Of a stretch of 43,699 nt of DNA, positions 34,001-41,318 are shown one piece after another; within the stretch, counting starts at the first letter, position 1, and each line of letters begins with the position of its first letter. The notes below the pieces were generated by a model. That model was not told the origin of the DNA. It saw only the letters and a program-made list of their open reading frames with translations, and searched no databases. A program made the position numbers and the translations under genes. The DNA comes from an uncultured Saprospiraceae bacterium (GTDB taxonomy: Bacteria > Bacteroidota > Bacteroidia > Chitinophagales > Saprospiraceae). Location of the stretch: NCBI GenBank assembly GCA_937941095.1, contig CALDYJ010000165.1:1-43699 (forward strand), read 5' to 3'.

Positions 34001-34137
34001 GTAGGACGTGCAAAATCATTTCTTATACCCTCCAATAGCATTTCAGACCATTCTCTTGCAACTGAATGCTGGGCTTTAATTTCTGTGGTACTCATGATTG
34101 ACAGAATTGTCATCACAATTAGTAATGTTATTCTCAT
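31018..34137 (-). CDS. Vanadium-dependent haloperoxidase-like protein with MopE metal-binding repeats and T9SS tail
   Basis: Exported protein of 1039 residues, started at ATG 34137 rather than TTG 34146; signal peptide about 1-23 (ITLLIVMTILSIMSTTEIKA). Residues to about 635 form a vanadium haloperoxidase/PAP2-type domain. All vanadate-site residues of the chloroperoxidase pattern are present with correct spacing: K433 and R440 (IKGWYDYSRP), S541-G542-H543 (VSGHSTYSR), R606 and H612 (SRIWGGIHPPADD). Next come about five repeats of the MopE putative metal-binding type (DCDD, NP, CDGIDNDCNG, DDG; 69-residue period). The last 80 residues are a Por sorting domain (VFPNPVTDIATIHY, ASGVYILRFIS). 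Probable role: surface or secreted halide or phosphate chemistry; substrate unknown. Confidence 0.88.
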   Translation of the reverse strand: MRITLLIVMTILSIMSTTEIKAQHSVAREWSEMLLEGIRNDFARPTVHARNLYHSSIAMYDIWSLYDTTGISETVLIGKTRNGSLCPLSPFPMGSDLEAARHEAISYAMYRLMRHRFANSPGNAYIVNLISTWMFDHGYSTANISPNYLSGSPAMLGNYVAQCIINYGNFDNSNEALQYVNQYYTPVNDPLIMSFSGNSTMTDINRWQPLTLNVFIDQSGNVIPFNTPEFLSPEWGKVHAFALNSADLTINTRGGGEYWVYHDPGDPPYLDTMNVGGLSEEFKWGHALVSKWSSHCDSGDGVVWDISPASNGNIQSYPQTFQEMRNFYDDQNGGDTSIGRTVNPKTGMPYAPQMVPRGDFVRVLAEFWADGPDSETPPGHWFDILNVIMDDPLYVKKFNGIGEVMNELEYDVKAYLTLGGAMHDCAITAWGIKGWYDYSRPVSAIRKMAEFGQSSDPTLPSYHPGGFVLDPGFVELVMPGDPLAGNNNEDVGKIKVLAWRGPNFISNPFNDEAGVDWILAENWWPYQRPSFVTPPFAGYVSGHSTYSRAAAEVLTLLTGDPFFPGGIGRFYAPRNQFLVFEDGPSIDLELQWATYRDASDQCSLSRIWGGIHPPADDIPGRLMGMEIGIDAFHYAKEYFYSDLDNDGFYSYEDCDDLDPMINPSIPETCDKIDNNCDGDIDEGLPLNTYYEDVDGDGFGDITAVLMDCADTPPSGYVANDMDCDDANGMINPGIGEICDGIDNDCNGLADDGIPVNTYYFDADGDSYGDAGISIDTCITTPPAGYVANNTDCNDSDPELNPNIVEICDGIDNDCNGFADDGIPVNTYYFDADGDSFGDASLSTDTCISFPPVGYVANAIDCDDLNFNLNPNATEVCDGIDNDCNGIEDDGLQTYTYYEDLDGDFFGDEDLIIETCQNTPPIGFVTNAEDCDDTNPNINPIMAEISDNGIDEDCSGVDYYKRTKVFPNPVTDIATIHYEITGNVRALIIAADGRLLREQTIVFENNSSSLNLSELASGVYILRFISENSEEYFTTKVIKE
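31265..32220 (-). repeat. Tandem 207-nt coding repeats (MopE-type metal-binding modules)
   Basis: Inside the haloperoxidase-like gene, the TYY that opens each unit falls at 32076, 31869, 31662 and 31455: exactly 207 nt (69 codons) apart each time. A partial unit precedes the first and the last runs into the sorting domain. Each unit has DxDGDxxGD, a TC..PPxGYVAN block, DCDD, NP and CDGIDNDCNG, i.e. acidic, calcium-loop-like motifs and paired cysteines. Confidence 0.9.
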
Positions 34138-34205
34138 GGGAATCAACGATTTATATAAAAGTGTATTGCGTATTCAAATAAAAAGGTCCGTATTAAGACT
34201 TTTTT

Positions 34206-34213
34206 CAAATATA
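34206..34213 (-). promoter_or_regulatory. Candidate -7 box for the haloperoxidase-like gene
   Basis: Minus strand TATATTTG, 69 nt before ATG 34137. A TTTTG lies upstream but at shorter spacing than usual, so the -33 element is uncertain. Confidence 0.45.
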
Positions 34214-34366
34214 CGATATAATACAAACAAAACTTATGCTCAATATGCTGTTAGAAAAAAAAAACATTGAATGTTAAAATTTTGACCACCTTTGGGAAAT
34301 AATTCGTCTATGCTTATGTTTTAGGCTATTATCCAAAGCTTTATATTAGCTGATCAATCAAATATA

Positions 34367-36484
34367 ATGACAAAAAAAAGAGAGAAAATTCTAGTCACAT
34401 CAGCCTTGCCATACGCCAATGGAGCCTTACATTTAGGGCATTTTGCTGGAGCCTACTTGCCTGGGGATATTTATTCTCGTTATCAAAGGCTTTTAGGAAA
34501 AGATGTTGTCTACGTTTGTGGGTCAGATGAGCACGGTGCTTCCATTACTATTCGGGCTAAAAAGGAAGGCATTAGCCCAAAAGAAATAATTGATAAATAT
34601 CATAACTTAAATAAAGAGTCCTTCCAAAATATTGGAATGTCTTTTGACATTTATCATCGAACTTCAGAACAGCTTCACCATGAAACGGCAAAAGAGTTTT
34701 TTTTAAAACTAGACAAAGATGGGGACCAATTTGAAATTATAGAATCAGAGCAGTATTACGATAAAGAATTTGATCAATTTTTGGCTGACAGATACATCAA
34801 AGGAACTTGCCCAAAATGTTCTTATGAAGAAGCTTATGGAGATCAATGTGAAAACTGTGGTTCGGACTTATCGCCACTGGAACTCATTAATCCACTTTCA
34901 ACCTTAAGTGGAAAGAATCCAGAACTAAAGAAAACTAAACATTGGTTTTTTAAACTAAATAATCATGCTGAATGGTTAAAAGATTGGATTGAAAATGGAC
35001 AATTTGAAAATAAAAAAGTCCATAATCCGCAAAATTGGAAAAGTCATGTTAAAGGTCAATGCTTAGCATGGCTCGATGATTTAAAGCCACGCGCGATTAC
35101 TAGAGATCTAAGTTGGGGTATACCTGTTCCTTTAGATAATGCCGAAGGTAAAGTCTTCTATGTTTGGTTTGATGCGCCAATAGGATACATTTCAGCTACT
35201 AAACAGTGGGCCATAAATAATGATAAAAATTGGGAAGATTATTGGAAAGGGGAAGATTCTAAATTGATTCATTTTGTAGGAAAAGATAACATCGTATTCC
35301 ATTGCATTATTTTTCCTGCGATGCTTAAAGCGTATGGTGAATATAATTTACCTTTTAATGTTCCTGCAAATCAATTTTTAAATTTTGAAGGGCGAAAATT
35401 TTCAAAATCAAAAGGTTGGGGAATCGAATTGCACCAATACTTGATTGATTTTAAGGATTTTCAAAACAAAGAAGATGCAATAAGGTATGCTTTAATTCGA
35501 AACATGCCTGAAAATAAGGATAGCGATTTTAAATGGGATGAATTCATTGATTTTCATGATAATGAATTAGTCGCTAATCTTGGAAACTTTATAAATCGTG
35601 TTCTAGTACTTTCTCATAAATATTTTGATGGAGTGGTACCTCAAGTAAGTGTTGAGGGTAAAGTAGCTTTAGAAAAAGTATTGCCTATTATTTCTGAATA
35701 TCAAACTGAAATAGAAGGGTTTAATTTCAGGAAAGCCATAATTAAATTTTTAGAAATTTCTTCATTCGGTAATACATATTTGCAAGATTGCTCGCCTTGG
35801 GTGATTTATAAGTCAGATCCTGAAAGTCAGCAGGTCAAAGATTGTTTATATGTTTGCAATCAAATAGTTTGTTTGTTAAGCACTTTAGCAGAACCATTTA
35901 TTCCATTTTCTTCTAAAAAGATAAGAAAATTATTAAATCTAGGTGAAGTGAAAAATGGGGACCTAAATATTGTTTTAGAACAATTGAAAAATCAAAATTC
36001 TCTTTTAAAATCTGGACATCAAATTGCTAAACCTGAGCTATTATTTGCTAAAATAAGAGATCCGAAAGATGATAGCCGAATTAAAATTATAGAACAACAA
36101 AAAGCTAAATTAGCTGAGATTATTGCCTTTGAAAAGCCAATCCAAGAACCTATAAAAGAAACCATCACATACGAAGATTTTATAAAAATGGACATTCGTA
36201 CGGGGACCATATTAAAAGCGGAAAAAATTGAAAAAACGGATAAACTACTTAAGCTAATTGTTGACCTCGGGATGGAGAAAAGGACAGTTGTTTCCGGTAT
36301 TGCAAAATATTATGAACCAAATAAAGTTATTGGGCAACAAGTTTTAGTGTTAGCCAATCTTGCCCCTAGAAAATTACGAGGAATAGAATCGCAAGGTATG
36401 ATTTTGATGGCCGAAAATGAAAAAGGGGAATTATGTTTTGCCAGTCCAATTAAGAATTTTGGAAACGGGTGGGTAGTTAAATGA
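34367..36484 (+). CDS. metG: Methionyl-tRNA synthetase
   Basis: Charges tRNA-Met. It has 705 residues, the long form. The Rossmann catalytic domain has the HIGH-type motif HLGH (PYANGALHLGHFAGAYLPGD) and the KMSKS-type loop KFSKS at 344-348. The connective zinc knuckle is CPKC...CENC at about 147-166. An anticodon-binding helical domain follows (about 390-560), and the C-terminal Trbp111/EMAP-like tRNA-binding domain covers about 603-705 (DFIKMDIRTGTILKAEKI, VSGIAKYY, RGIESQGMILMAE). The stop is one base before lnt, so the two are co-transcribed. Confidence 0.98.
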   Translation: MTKKREKILVTSALPYANGALHLGHFAGAYLPGDIYSRYQRLLGKDVVYVCGSDEHGASITIRAKKEGISPKEIIDKYHNLNKESFQNIGMSFDIYHRTSEQLHHETAKEFFLKLDKDGDQFEIIESEQYYDKEFDQFLADRYIKGTCPKCSYEEAYGDQCENCGSDLSPLELINPLSTLSGKNPELKKTKHWFFKLNNHAEWLKDWIENGQFENKKVHNPQNWKSHVKGQCLAWLDDLKPRAITRDLSWGIPVPLDNAEGKVFYVWFDAPIGYISATKQWAINNDKNWEDYWKGEDSKLIHFVGKDNIVFHCIIFPAMLKAYGEYNLPFNVPANQFLNFEGRKFSKSKGWGIELHQYLIDFKDFQNKEDAIRYALIRNMPENKDSDFKWDEFIDFHDNELVANLGNFINRVLVLSHKYFDGVVPQVSVEGKVALEKVLPIISEYQTEIEGFNFRKAIIKFLEISSFGNTYLQDCSPWVIYKSDPESQQVKDCLYVCNQIVCLLSTLAEPFIPFSSKKIRKLLNLGEVKNGDLNIVLEQLKNQNSLLKSGHQIAKPELLFAKIRDPKDDSRIKIIEQQKAKLAEIIAFEKPIQEPIKETITYEDFIKMDIRTGTILKAEKIEKTDKLLKLIVDLGMEKRTVVSGIAKYYEPNKVIGQQVLVLANLAPRKLRGIESQGMILMAENEKGELCFASPIKNFGNGWVVK

Positions 36485-36485
36485 T

Positions 36486-38282
36486 ATGAATTTAAAGCAA
36501 AAAATAATAAGTCTGTTTGTTTTAGCTTTAGCTATTTCAATTCTGGTCTTTAACATGATTGACCTTTCCAATAAAGAATTATTATGGGGGCATAGACCTT
36601 TATTCGTTTTTTTATGTGGATGGTCATTTATTCTTGTTTGTTTTTCGAATTCTTTTTTCAGTTCTCAGAAAAAACGGAGTTACCTACTTTTGTCCTTCTT
36701 TAGTGCAATATTGTTTTTTTTAGGTTTTCCTAGCATGCCTTTCTTTCCCCTTATTTTTATTGCCTTTGTTCCTTTATTGATCATAGAAAAAAAGATTTGT
36801 AAGGACGAAGCTAAACCTTTTTGGAAAGTCTGGCGGTTTACCTATAATACATTTGTTCTTTGGAATATTCTTTCGACATTTTGGGTAGCAAATACAGCAT
36901 TTGCTCCTGGCATTTTTGCTGTGCTAATGAATTCTTTGTTAATGACGATTCCGTTTATGCTTTATCATTGGACAAAGAAAATACTTCCCTTAAATTTGCA
37001 CCTTGTAATTTTTTGTGCTTATTGGATAAGTTTTGAAAAACTTCATCAGGGCTGGGAATTAAGTTGGACGTGGTTAACTTTGGGAAATACGTTTGCACAA
37101 TCTTCATCTATAATTCAATGGTATGAGTATACAGGCGTGTTCGGTGGTAGTCTTTGGATTTTAGCAATCAATTATTTGATTTTCAAAAAATATGCAAATG
37201 AAAATAAATTTCAGGTATTAAATTACAAATATATTTTGCTAGGCCTTATAATTCCAATTGTTTTATCACTTGGAATCTATTATTCTTACGAGGAAAAAGG
37301 ATTTGAAAAAGAAGTCGTTATAGTTCAACCAAATTATGAACCTCACTACAAGAAGTTTACCGTTCCTAGAAAGACACAAGAACAAAAATTTCTAAAACTA
37401 TCAAAAGAGGGGTTAAAGAAGGATACGGATTATTTATTGTTTCCTGAGACTAGTTTTAATCGAGTAAGGATCAATGACTTTAATTCAATTCCTCTAATAA
37501 AAAATTTGAAAAAATTTGCAGATAATTATAGCAATCTAAAAATTGTATCAGGAATTGCCGCTCATAAAGTTTATGATGAAGATGAAGAAAAACCTAAGGA
37601 TACTATCAGAGAATTTAAATCAAAAGGAAAATCAACTTTCTACGAATCTTATAATGGAGCAATTCAAATCAATAAAAGAGGAGAAGTAGATTTTTATAAA
37701 AAATCAATTTTAGTACCTGGTCCTGAAATATTTCCTTACAAAAATCTATTTTTTTTCATGAAGCCATTGGTGGATCAGTTAGGAGGAACTCTTGCAGGAA
37801 ATGGTACTCAAGATAAAAGAAGTGTTTTTTGGGACGAAGCAAAAGAATTTGCAGTTGCTCCAGTCATTTGCTATGAATCTATCTATGGAGAATATTGTAC
37901 AGAATACATAAGGGAAGGAGCATCTGCAATCTTTGTGATGACAAACGATGGCTGGTGGGACAAAACTTCTGGTCATAAGCAGCATGTCTTGTTTTCTAAA
38001 TTAAGGGCGATTGAGTGTAGAAGAGATATTGCAAGATCTGCAAATACTGGGATTTCTTGTTTTATAAATCAAAGAGGACAAATTTTACAGCCTACATCTT
38101 ATGAAACTGATGCTTATGTTTTGGGTAAAATTAGAATGAACAATGAACTTACCTTTTATGTGAAGTGGGGAGATTTAATAGCAAGAGTTTCATATTTGTT
38201 AAGTATACTATTGATTTTGAACTCAATTGTAAAGAACGTTTTGAAAAATAAGAATCAGTCATTCTCTAATTTAGAAGACTAG
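36486..38282 (+). CDS. lnt: Apolipoprotein N-acyltransferase
   Basis: Adds the third acyl chain to the N-terminal cysteine of lipoproteins in the inner membrane. It has 598 residues, somewhat longer than the E. coli protein (about 510). Seven or eight helices occupy the first 270 residues; SWTWLTLGNTFAQ at about 195 is the usual membrane-embedded loop. The C-terminal carbon-nitrogen hydrolase domain has the catalytic triad E321 (LFPETSFNR), K406 (YKKSILVPGPE) and C462 (PVICYESIYG). An insertion of about 40 charged residues (around 350-385, EDEEKPKDTIREFKSK) accounts for some extra length. Overlap with its convergent neighbour is avoided by only 4 nt. Confidence 0.93.
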   Translation: MNLKQKIISLFVLALAISILVFNMIDLSNKELLWGHRPLFVFLCGWSFILVCFSNSFFSSQKKRSYLLLSFFSAILFFLGFPSMPFFPLIFIAFVPLLIIEKKICKDEAKPFWKVWRFTYNTFVLWNILSTFWVANTAFAPGIFAVLMNSLLMTIPFMLYHWTKKILPLNLHLVIFCAYWISFEKLHQGWELSWTWLTLGNTFAQSSSIIQWYEYTGVFGGSLWILAINYLIFKKYANENKFQVLNYKYILLGLIIPIVLSLGIYYSYEEKGFEKEVVIVQPNYEPHYKKFTVPRKTQEQKFLKLSKEGLKKDTDYLLFPETSFNRVRINDFNSIPLIKNLKKFADNYSNLKIVSGIAAHKVYDEDEEKPKDTIREFKSKGKSTFYESYNGAIQINKRGEVDFYKKSILVPGPEIFPYKNLFFFMKPLVDQLGGTLAGNGTQDKRSVFWDEAKEFAVAPVICYESIYGEYCTEYIREGASAIFVMTNDGWWDKTSGHKQHVLFSKLRAIECRRDIARSANTGISCFINQRGQILQPTSYETDAYVLGKIRMNNELTFYVKWGDLIARVSYLLSILLILNSIVKNVLKNKNQSFSNLED

Positions 38283-38286
38283 CCGT

Positions 38287-38901
38287 TTATCTAATTTTAG
38301 GTCTTCTTCTTTTTCCACCTGGCTTTAATGGCATTCCTCCTCTGTTCATTCGGCGAGCTTGTTTGATTGCCCCTCTATTTTTCATAACCTTGTCAAATTC
38401 AGCAATTTGAGTTTTTATTTGTGGTGTTTTTACATTTAAACTTTTCAGATTTCTATATTGCATTTGAGCGGCCTTCCATTTTCCTCTATTTGCATTTATA
38501 GAAGCAAGCTGTAAGGCAACCATCGCTTTTTCATCATCTGTTGAAAGTTCGATTTCTTGAGCTTTTTGTAACCAAATTTCTGCTTCATCTTGATCTTTAT
38601 CATTTAAAGCTAAAGAACCTTTTAATAGATAATAAAGTGCTTTATATGTTTTATAAAGCCAATTAGGTTTAAAAGTTAAACCTAACCTAGCTTTAGATTC
38701 TTCAAATTTAGATTCTTGAATTAACATGCTCGCTGATTGGACTGTACCCATCATTACATATCCTATGATTAATATAATGGCTAATAACCAAAATGGAAAT
38801 GCATACCAAAATCCAAACCCTTTTAAAAAGGTTAATGCAATTCCGCCTATTAAACCTAAGGCAATTAGTCCAAATCTTAAATAGATATTAATAGTAAACA
38901 T
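38287..38901 (-). CDS. TPR-containing membrane protein of unknown function
   Basis: A 204-residue protein. Two transmembrane helices lie at about 8-29 (LRFGLIALGLIGGIALTFL) and 33-52 (YAFPFWLLAIILIIGYVMMG). A cytosolic TPR-like domain follows (about 60-165: ASMLIQESKFEESKARLGL, ALNDKDQDEAEIWLQKAQEIE, NANRGKWKAAQMQYRNLKSL). The tail is strongly basic (RRMNRGG, then GGKRRRPKIR) and could bind nucleic acid or acidic lipids. Similar small TPR membrane proteins are common in Bacteroidota and lack a defined role. Confidence 0.75.
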   Translation of the reverse strand: MFTINIYLRFGLIALGLIGGIALTFLKGFGFWYAFPFWLLAIILIIGYVMMGTVQSASMLIQESKFEESKARLGLTFKPNWLYKTYKALYYLLKGSLALNDKDQDEAEIWLQKAQEIELSTDDEKAMVALQLASINANRGKWKAAQMQYRNLKSLNVKTPQIKTQIAEFDKVMKNRGAIKQARRMNRGGMPLKPGGKRRRPKIR

Positions 38902-38920
38902 AATTTGAATTTTCTTTATA

Positions 38921-38952
38921 CAAAATTACAATAAAGACAAGCATTCTCTCAA
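38921..38952 (-). promoter_or_regulatory. Promoter of the TPR membrane protein gene
   Basis: Minus strand TTG (38952-38950), 21-nt spacer, TAATTTTG (38928-38921), which matches TAnnTTTG. The leader would be about 16 nt. This separates the gene from the methyltransferase unit upstream. Confidence 0.55.
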
Positions 38953-38963
38953 TGAAAGGCTAG

Positions 38964-39644
38964 CTATTTAATTCTTTTATCAATATTTAAAAGCATCCTA
39001 TTCATATGTAAGTTTATTCCAATAGCCTTTTTAAAAACTTTCTTAAAGTTGCTGTTAAAAAAATCATCTGTTGTTTTTTTAGTTTTTTCATCATTATACA
39101 TAGTATTCATGATGACTAAACTTTCTTCAGTTTTGAGGAGCTTATTTATTTGTTCAAAAAAAGAAATTTGAAGGATGTCATCTGGGATTTTGTCATCTAG
39201 AAAAACATCGATAATAATCACATCAAAACTTTGTAAGCTGCTTGCAACAAATGTTTGTGCATCAGTATTAATAATTTGAATAGGAGTCTGAATTTTATCT
39301 AAGCTATAAATATTCGCAAAATCAATAATAGCCTCATCTATTTCAACGCCAACAATTGATTTAACTTTAATTGCTTTTTTTTCTAAGATTATTGGAATGC
39401 TACCTAAGCCAAAACCTAATATTAAAATATCTTTCTCATTGATTGCTTTTAATTCTATCAAATCAAAAAGAAGAGCAAAGTTTTTGTACAAGTCTTCAAA
39501 GGAATAAATAGCATTTTTTGAACAAAGTTGAATTCTTCCATTGCTCAAAATGACATGCAAATCTGGATTAACATTACTAGATGAATATGCTAATGATAGA
39601 TCTGTAAAGTAACTAAGGTATTTTTTCCATGCTGGGATTTTCAT
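38964..39644 (-). CDS. Spermidine synthase-like SAM-dependent methyltransferase
   Basis: Cytosolic protein of 226 residues with a class I Rossmann fold. Motif I is ILILGFGLGSIPIIL at about 73-87, motif II the acidic VGVEIDEAII, then INTDAQTFV and the DVIIIDVF strand. The layout is that of spermidine-synthase-like proteins, but the N-terminal domain is short, and the aspartate pair that marks true aminopropyltransferases is not evident, so a role in polyamine synthesis is uncertain. It follows the GlmU-like gene by 6 nt and probably forms a unit with it. Confidence 0.75.
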   Translation of the reverse strand: MKIPAWKKYLSYFTDLSLAYSSSNVNPDLHVILSNGRIQLCSKNAIYSFEDLYKNFALLFDLIELKAINEKDILILGFGLGSIPIILEKKAIKVKSIVGVEIDEAIIDFANIYSLDKIQTPIQIINTDAQTFVASSLQSFDVIIIDVFLDDKIPDDILQISFFEQINKLLKTEESLVIMNTMYNDEKTKKTTDDFFNSNFKKVFKKAIGINLHMNRMLLNIDKRIK

Positions 39645-39650
39645 AGAATC

Positions 39651-40877
39651 CTATGGACGAGCTGGAGTAGGGTTTTTCTCCCAATTTCTAAATTTGGCAC
39701 TTGATTCAAATACATGTTTTAGTATTTCTCTTTCTTCATCGTCTAAAACAATATTTCTTCTAATCATTACTTTCTCTGCAGTATCAAAAGCTTTTTCAAT
39801 TTTATACGTTTTATAACCTTGTCCAGGACCACCCCAAGAAAAAGATGGAACAAAATTTCTTGGATAGCCTGCACCAAAAATATTTGCAAAAACACCAATA
39901 ACGGTACCAGTATTAAACATTGTATTGATACCGCATTTGGAATGATCGCCCATAACTAAACCGCAAAATTGCAATCCTGTTGACTTGAAACCTTCAGCAG
40001 GATAATTCCATAATTTAACTTCCGAATAATTATTCTTAAGGTTTGAATTGTTTGTATCAGCTCCAAGATTACACCATTCGCCAATAACAGAATTTCCTAG
40101 GTAACCATCATGTCCTTTGTTAGAGAAAGATTGGAAAACGACATTGCTAATCTCCCCACCCACTTTACACCATGGACCGATGGTCGTAGCTCCATAGATT
40201 TTGGCACCCATTTTTAACACTGCATTGTCCAGCAAAGCAAAGGGACCTCGTATTAAGCATCCTTCCAATATCTTTGCATCCTTACCAATATAAACAGGTC
40301 CTGTTTCCGCATTAATAATACAGGGACTAATTTCTGCTCCTTCTTCTATGAAAACATTTTCAGGAGAAATGCATTGCACATGCGCAGGTATTTCTTGAGA
40401 AATTCTATTCTTGGTGAGAAGTTCAAAATCAGCTTTGATGGCTTCACCGTTCAAACTAAAGATATCTGAAAGAGAATTAATTTTTATAAAAGGAGTGTCA
40501 CCAACCTCAAAGCCTGCTAATTCATTAATGTCTTCGTTTTGAATCAGATTGTCAAATTGTTCTCTATCTAAGTAAGCTGCGATTAGATCACCATCATCTA
40601 GCAAAGCTTCGTTTTCTTCCAATTGGGAAATTAATCTACTTAAATGGAATGAAGGGAGAACAGAACCATTAATAACAATATTTTTTTCTGCTATTTCTAT
40701 GCTATATCTTGATGAAAGATAATCCTGTGTTATGAAAGAGACTTTAGCACCCAAGGCTTTTTCCCATTTCTCTTGAATGCTTAGTATCCCGGTTCGGATA
40801 GCACCAACTGGTTTTGTATAGGTGAGTGGTAAAAGGCTTTCTCTGATTTCATCATCAAATAAGATAACATTTGTCAT
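39651..40877 (-). CDS. GlmU-like putative sugar nucleotidyltransferase with left-handed beta-helix
   Basis: A 408-residue protein of the Bacteroidota 'GlmU family' that is distinct from true GlmU. The N-terminal domain (MTNVILFDDEIRESLLPLTYTKPVGAIRTGIL) resembles a nucleotidyltransferase but lacks the GxGTRM signature loop, so catalysis is unproven. Hexapeptide repeats of a left-handed beta-helix occupy about 175-355 (VFIEEGAEISPCIINAETGPVYIGKDAKILEGCLIRGP in parts, NSVIGEWCNLGADTNNSNLKN, TGTVIGVFANIFGAG). The adjacency to L31 is, as I recall, common in the phylum. Exact substrate unknown. Confidence 0.8.
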   Translation of the reverse strand: MTNVILFDDEIRESLLPLTYTKPVGAIRTGILSIQEKWEKALGAKVSFITQDYLSSRYSIEIAEKNIVINGSVLPSFHLSRLISQLEENEALLDDGDLIAAYLDREQFDNLIQNEDINELAGFEVGDTPFIKINSLSDIFSLNGEAIKADFELLTKNRISQEIPAHVQCISPENVFIEEGAEISPCIINAETGPVYIGKDAKILEGCLIRGPFALLDNAVLKMGAKIYGATTIGPWCKVGGEISNVVFQSFSNKGHDGYLGNSVIGEWCNLGADTNNSNLKNNYSEVKLWNYPAEGFKSTGLQFCGLVMGDHSKCGINTMFNTGTVIGVFANIFGAGYPRNFVPSFSWGGPGQGYKTYKIEKAFDTAEKVMIRRNIVLDDEEREILKHVFESSAKFRNWEKNPTPARP

Positions 40878-40903
40878 GGAAAGGGAGTATTTAACAGTGT
40901 TTC

Positions 40904-40941
40904 AAAAAAAATCCCACGTTCAAAAATTTGAAGGTGGGATT
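40904..40941 (-). terminator. Terminator between rpmE2 and the GlmU-like gene
   Basis: On the minus strand AATCCCAC pairs with GTGGGATT and TTCAAA with TTTGAA (one internal mismatch), then a run of T residues follows (40909-40904). It sits 27 nt past the L31 stop and implies that L31 is mainly its own transcript. Confidence 0.85.
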
Positions 40942-40967
40942 CTAAATCTTTATATTCAGATAAATTC

Positions 40968-41243
40968 TTAACCTTCTTTGTCCGCCTTAGCGTACTTAGT
41001 ATTCTTAAACTTCTTATTAAATTTATCGATTCTACCTGCAGTATCTACGAATTTCATCTTGCCAGTGAAAAATGGGTGTGAATCACTAGAAATTTCAAGT
41101 TTTATAAGTGGATACTCATTACCATCCTCCCATTTCATAGTTTCCTTAGAAGGAGCACATGAATGAGTGATAAAGGTTTTATCTGTTGCTAAGTCCTTGA
41201 AAATGACTTTTCTATAATTTTCTGGATGTATTCCTTTTTTCAT
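40968..41243 (-). CDS. rpmE2: 50S ribosomal protein L31 type B
   Basis: Ribosomal protein of 91 residues, started at ATG 41243 (a TTG nine bases upstream is less likely). Type B is shown by length and by the motif set [53 protein letters not shown] and [10 protein letters not shown]. It lacks the CxxC pairs of the zinc-binding form; only one cysteine is present. It has its own promoter and terminator. Confidence 0.95.
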   Translation of the reverse strand: MKKGIHPENYRKVIFKDLATDKTFITHSCAPSKETMKWEDGNEYPLIKLEISSDSHPFFTGKMKFVDTAGRIDKFNKKFKNTKYAKADKEG

Positions 41244-41262
41244 AATATTCAAATTAGGAACG

Positions 41263-41270
41263 CAAAGATA
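41263..41270 (-). promoter_or_regulatory. -7 box of rpmE2
   Basis: Minus strand TATCTTTG, the same sequence as the nqr -7 box, with ATTTA about 20 nt upstream as an imperfect -33. The leader to ATG 41243 would be about 16 nt. Confidence 0.6.
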
Positions 41271-41318
41271 AACAATTTTAAGTAAAGAGTAAATGTCTGG
41301 CTGTCAATAAAACAACGA

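Noticed and set aside
34319..34349. Possible metG promoter (TTTAG ... TATATTAG)
   Set aside because: The -7 box has one mismatch at a conserved T and the spacing to the upstream element is about 17 nt, too short for this promoter class.
34359..34366. Minus-strand TATATTTG just before the metG start codon
   Set aside because: It would drive transcription leftwards 230 nt ahead of the haloperoxidase-like gene, and a closer equal box exists at 34206; probably chance in A+T-rich DNA.
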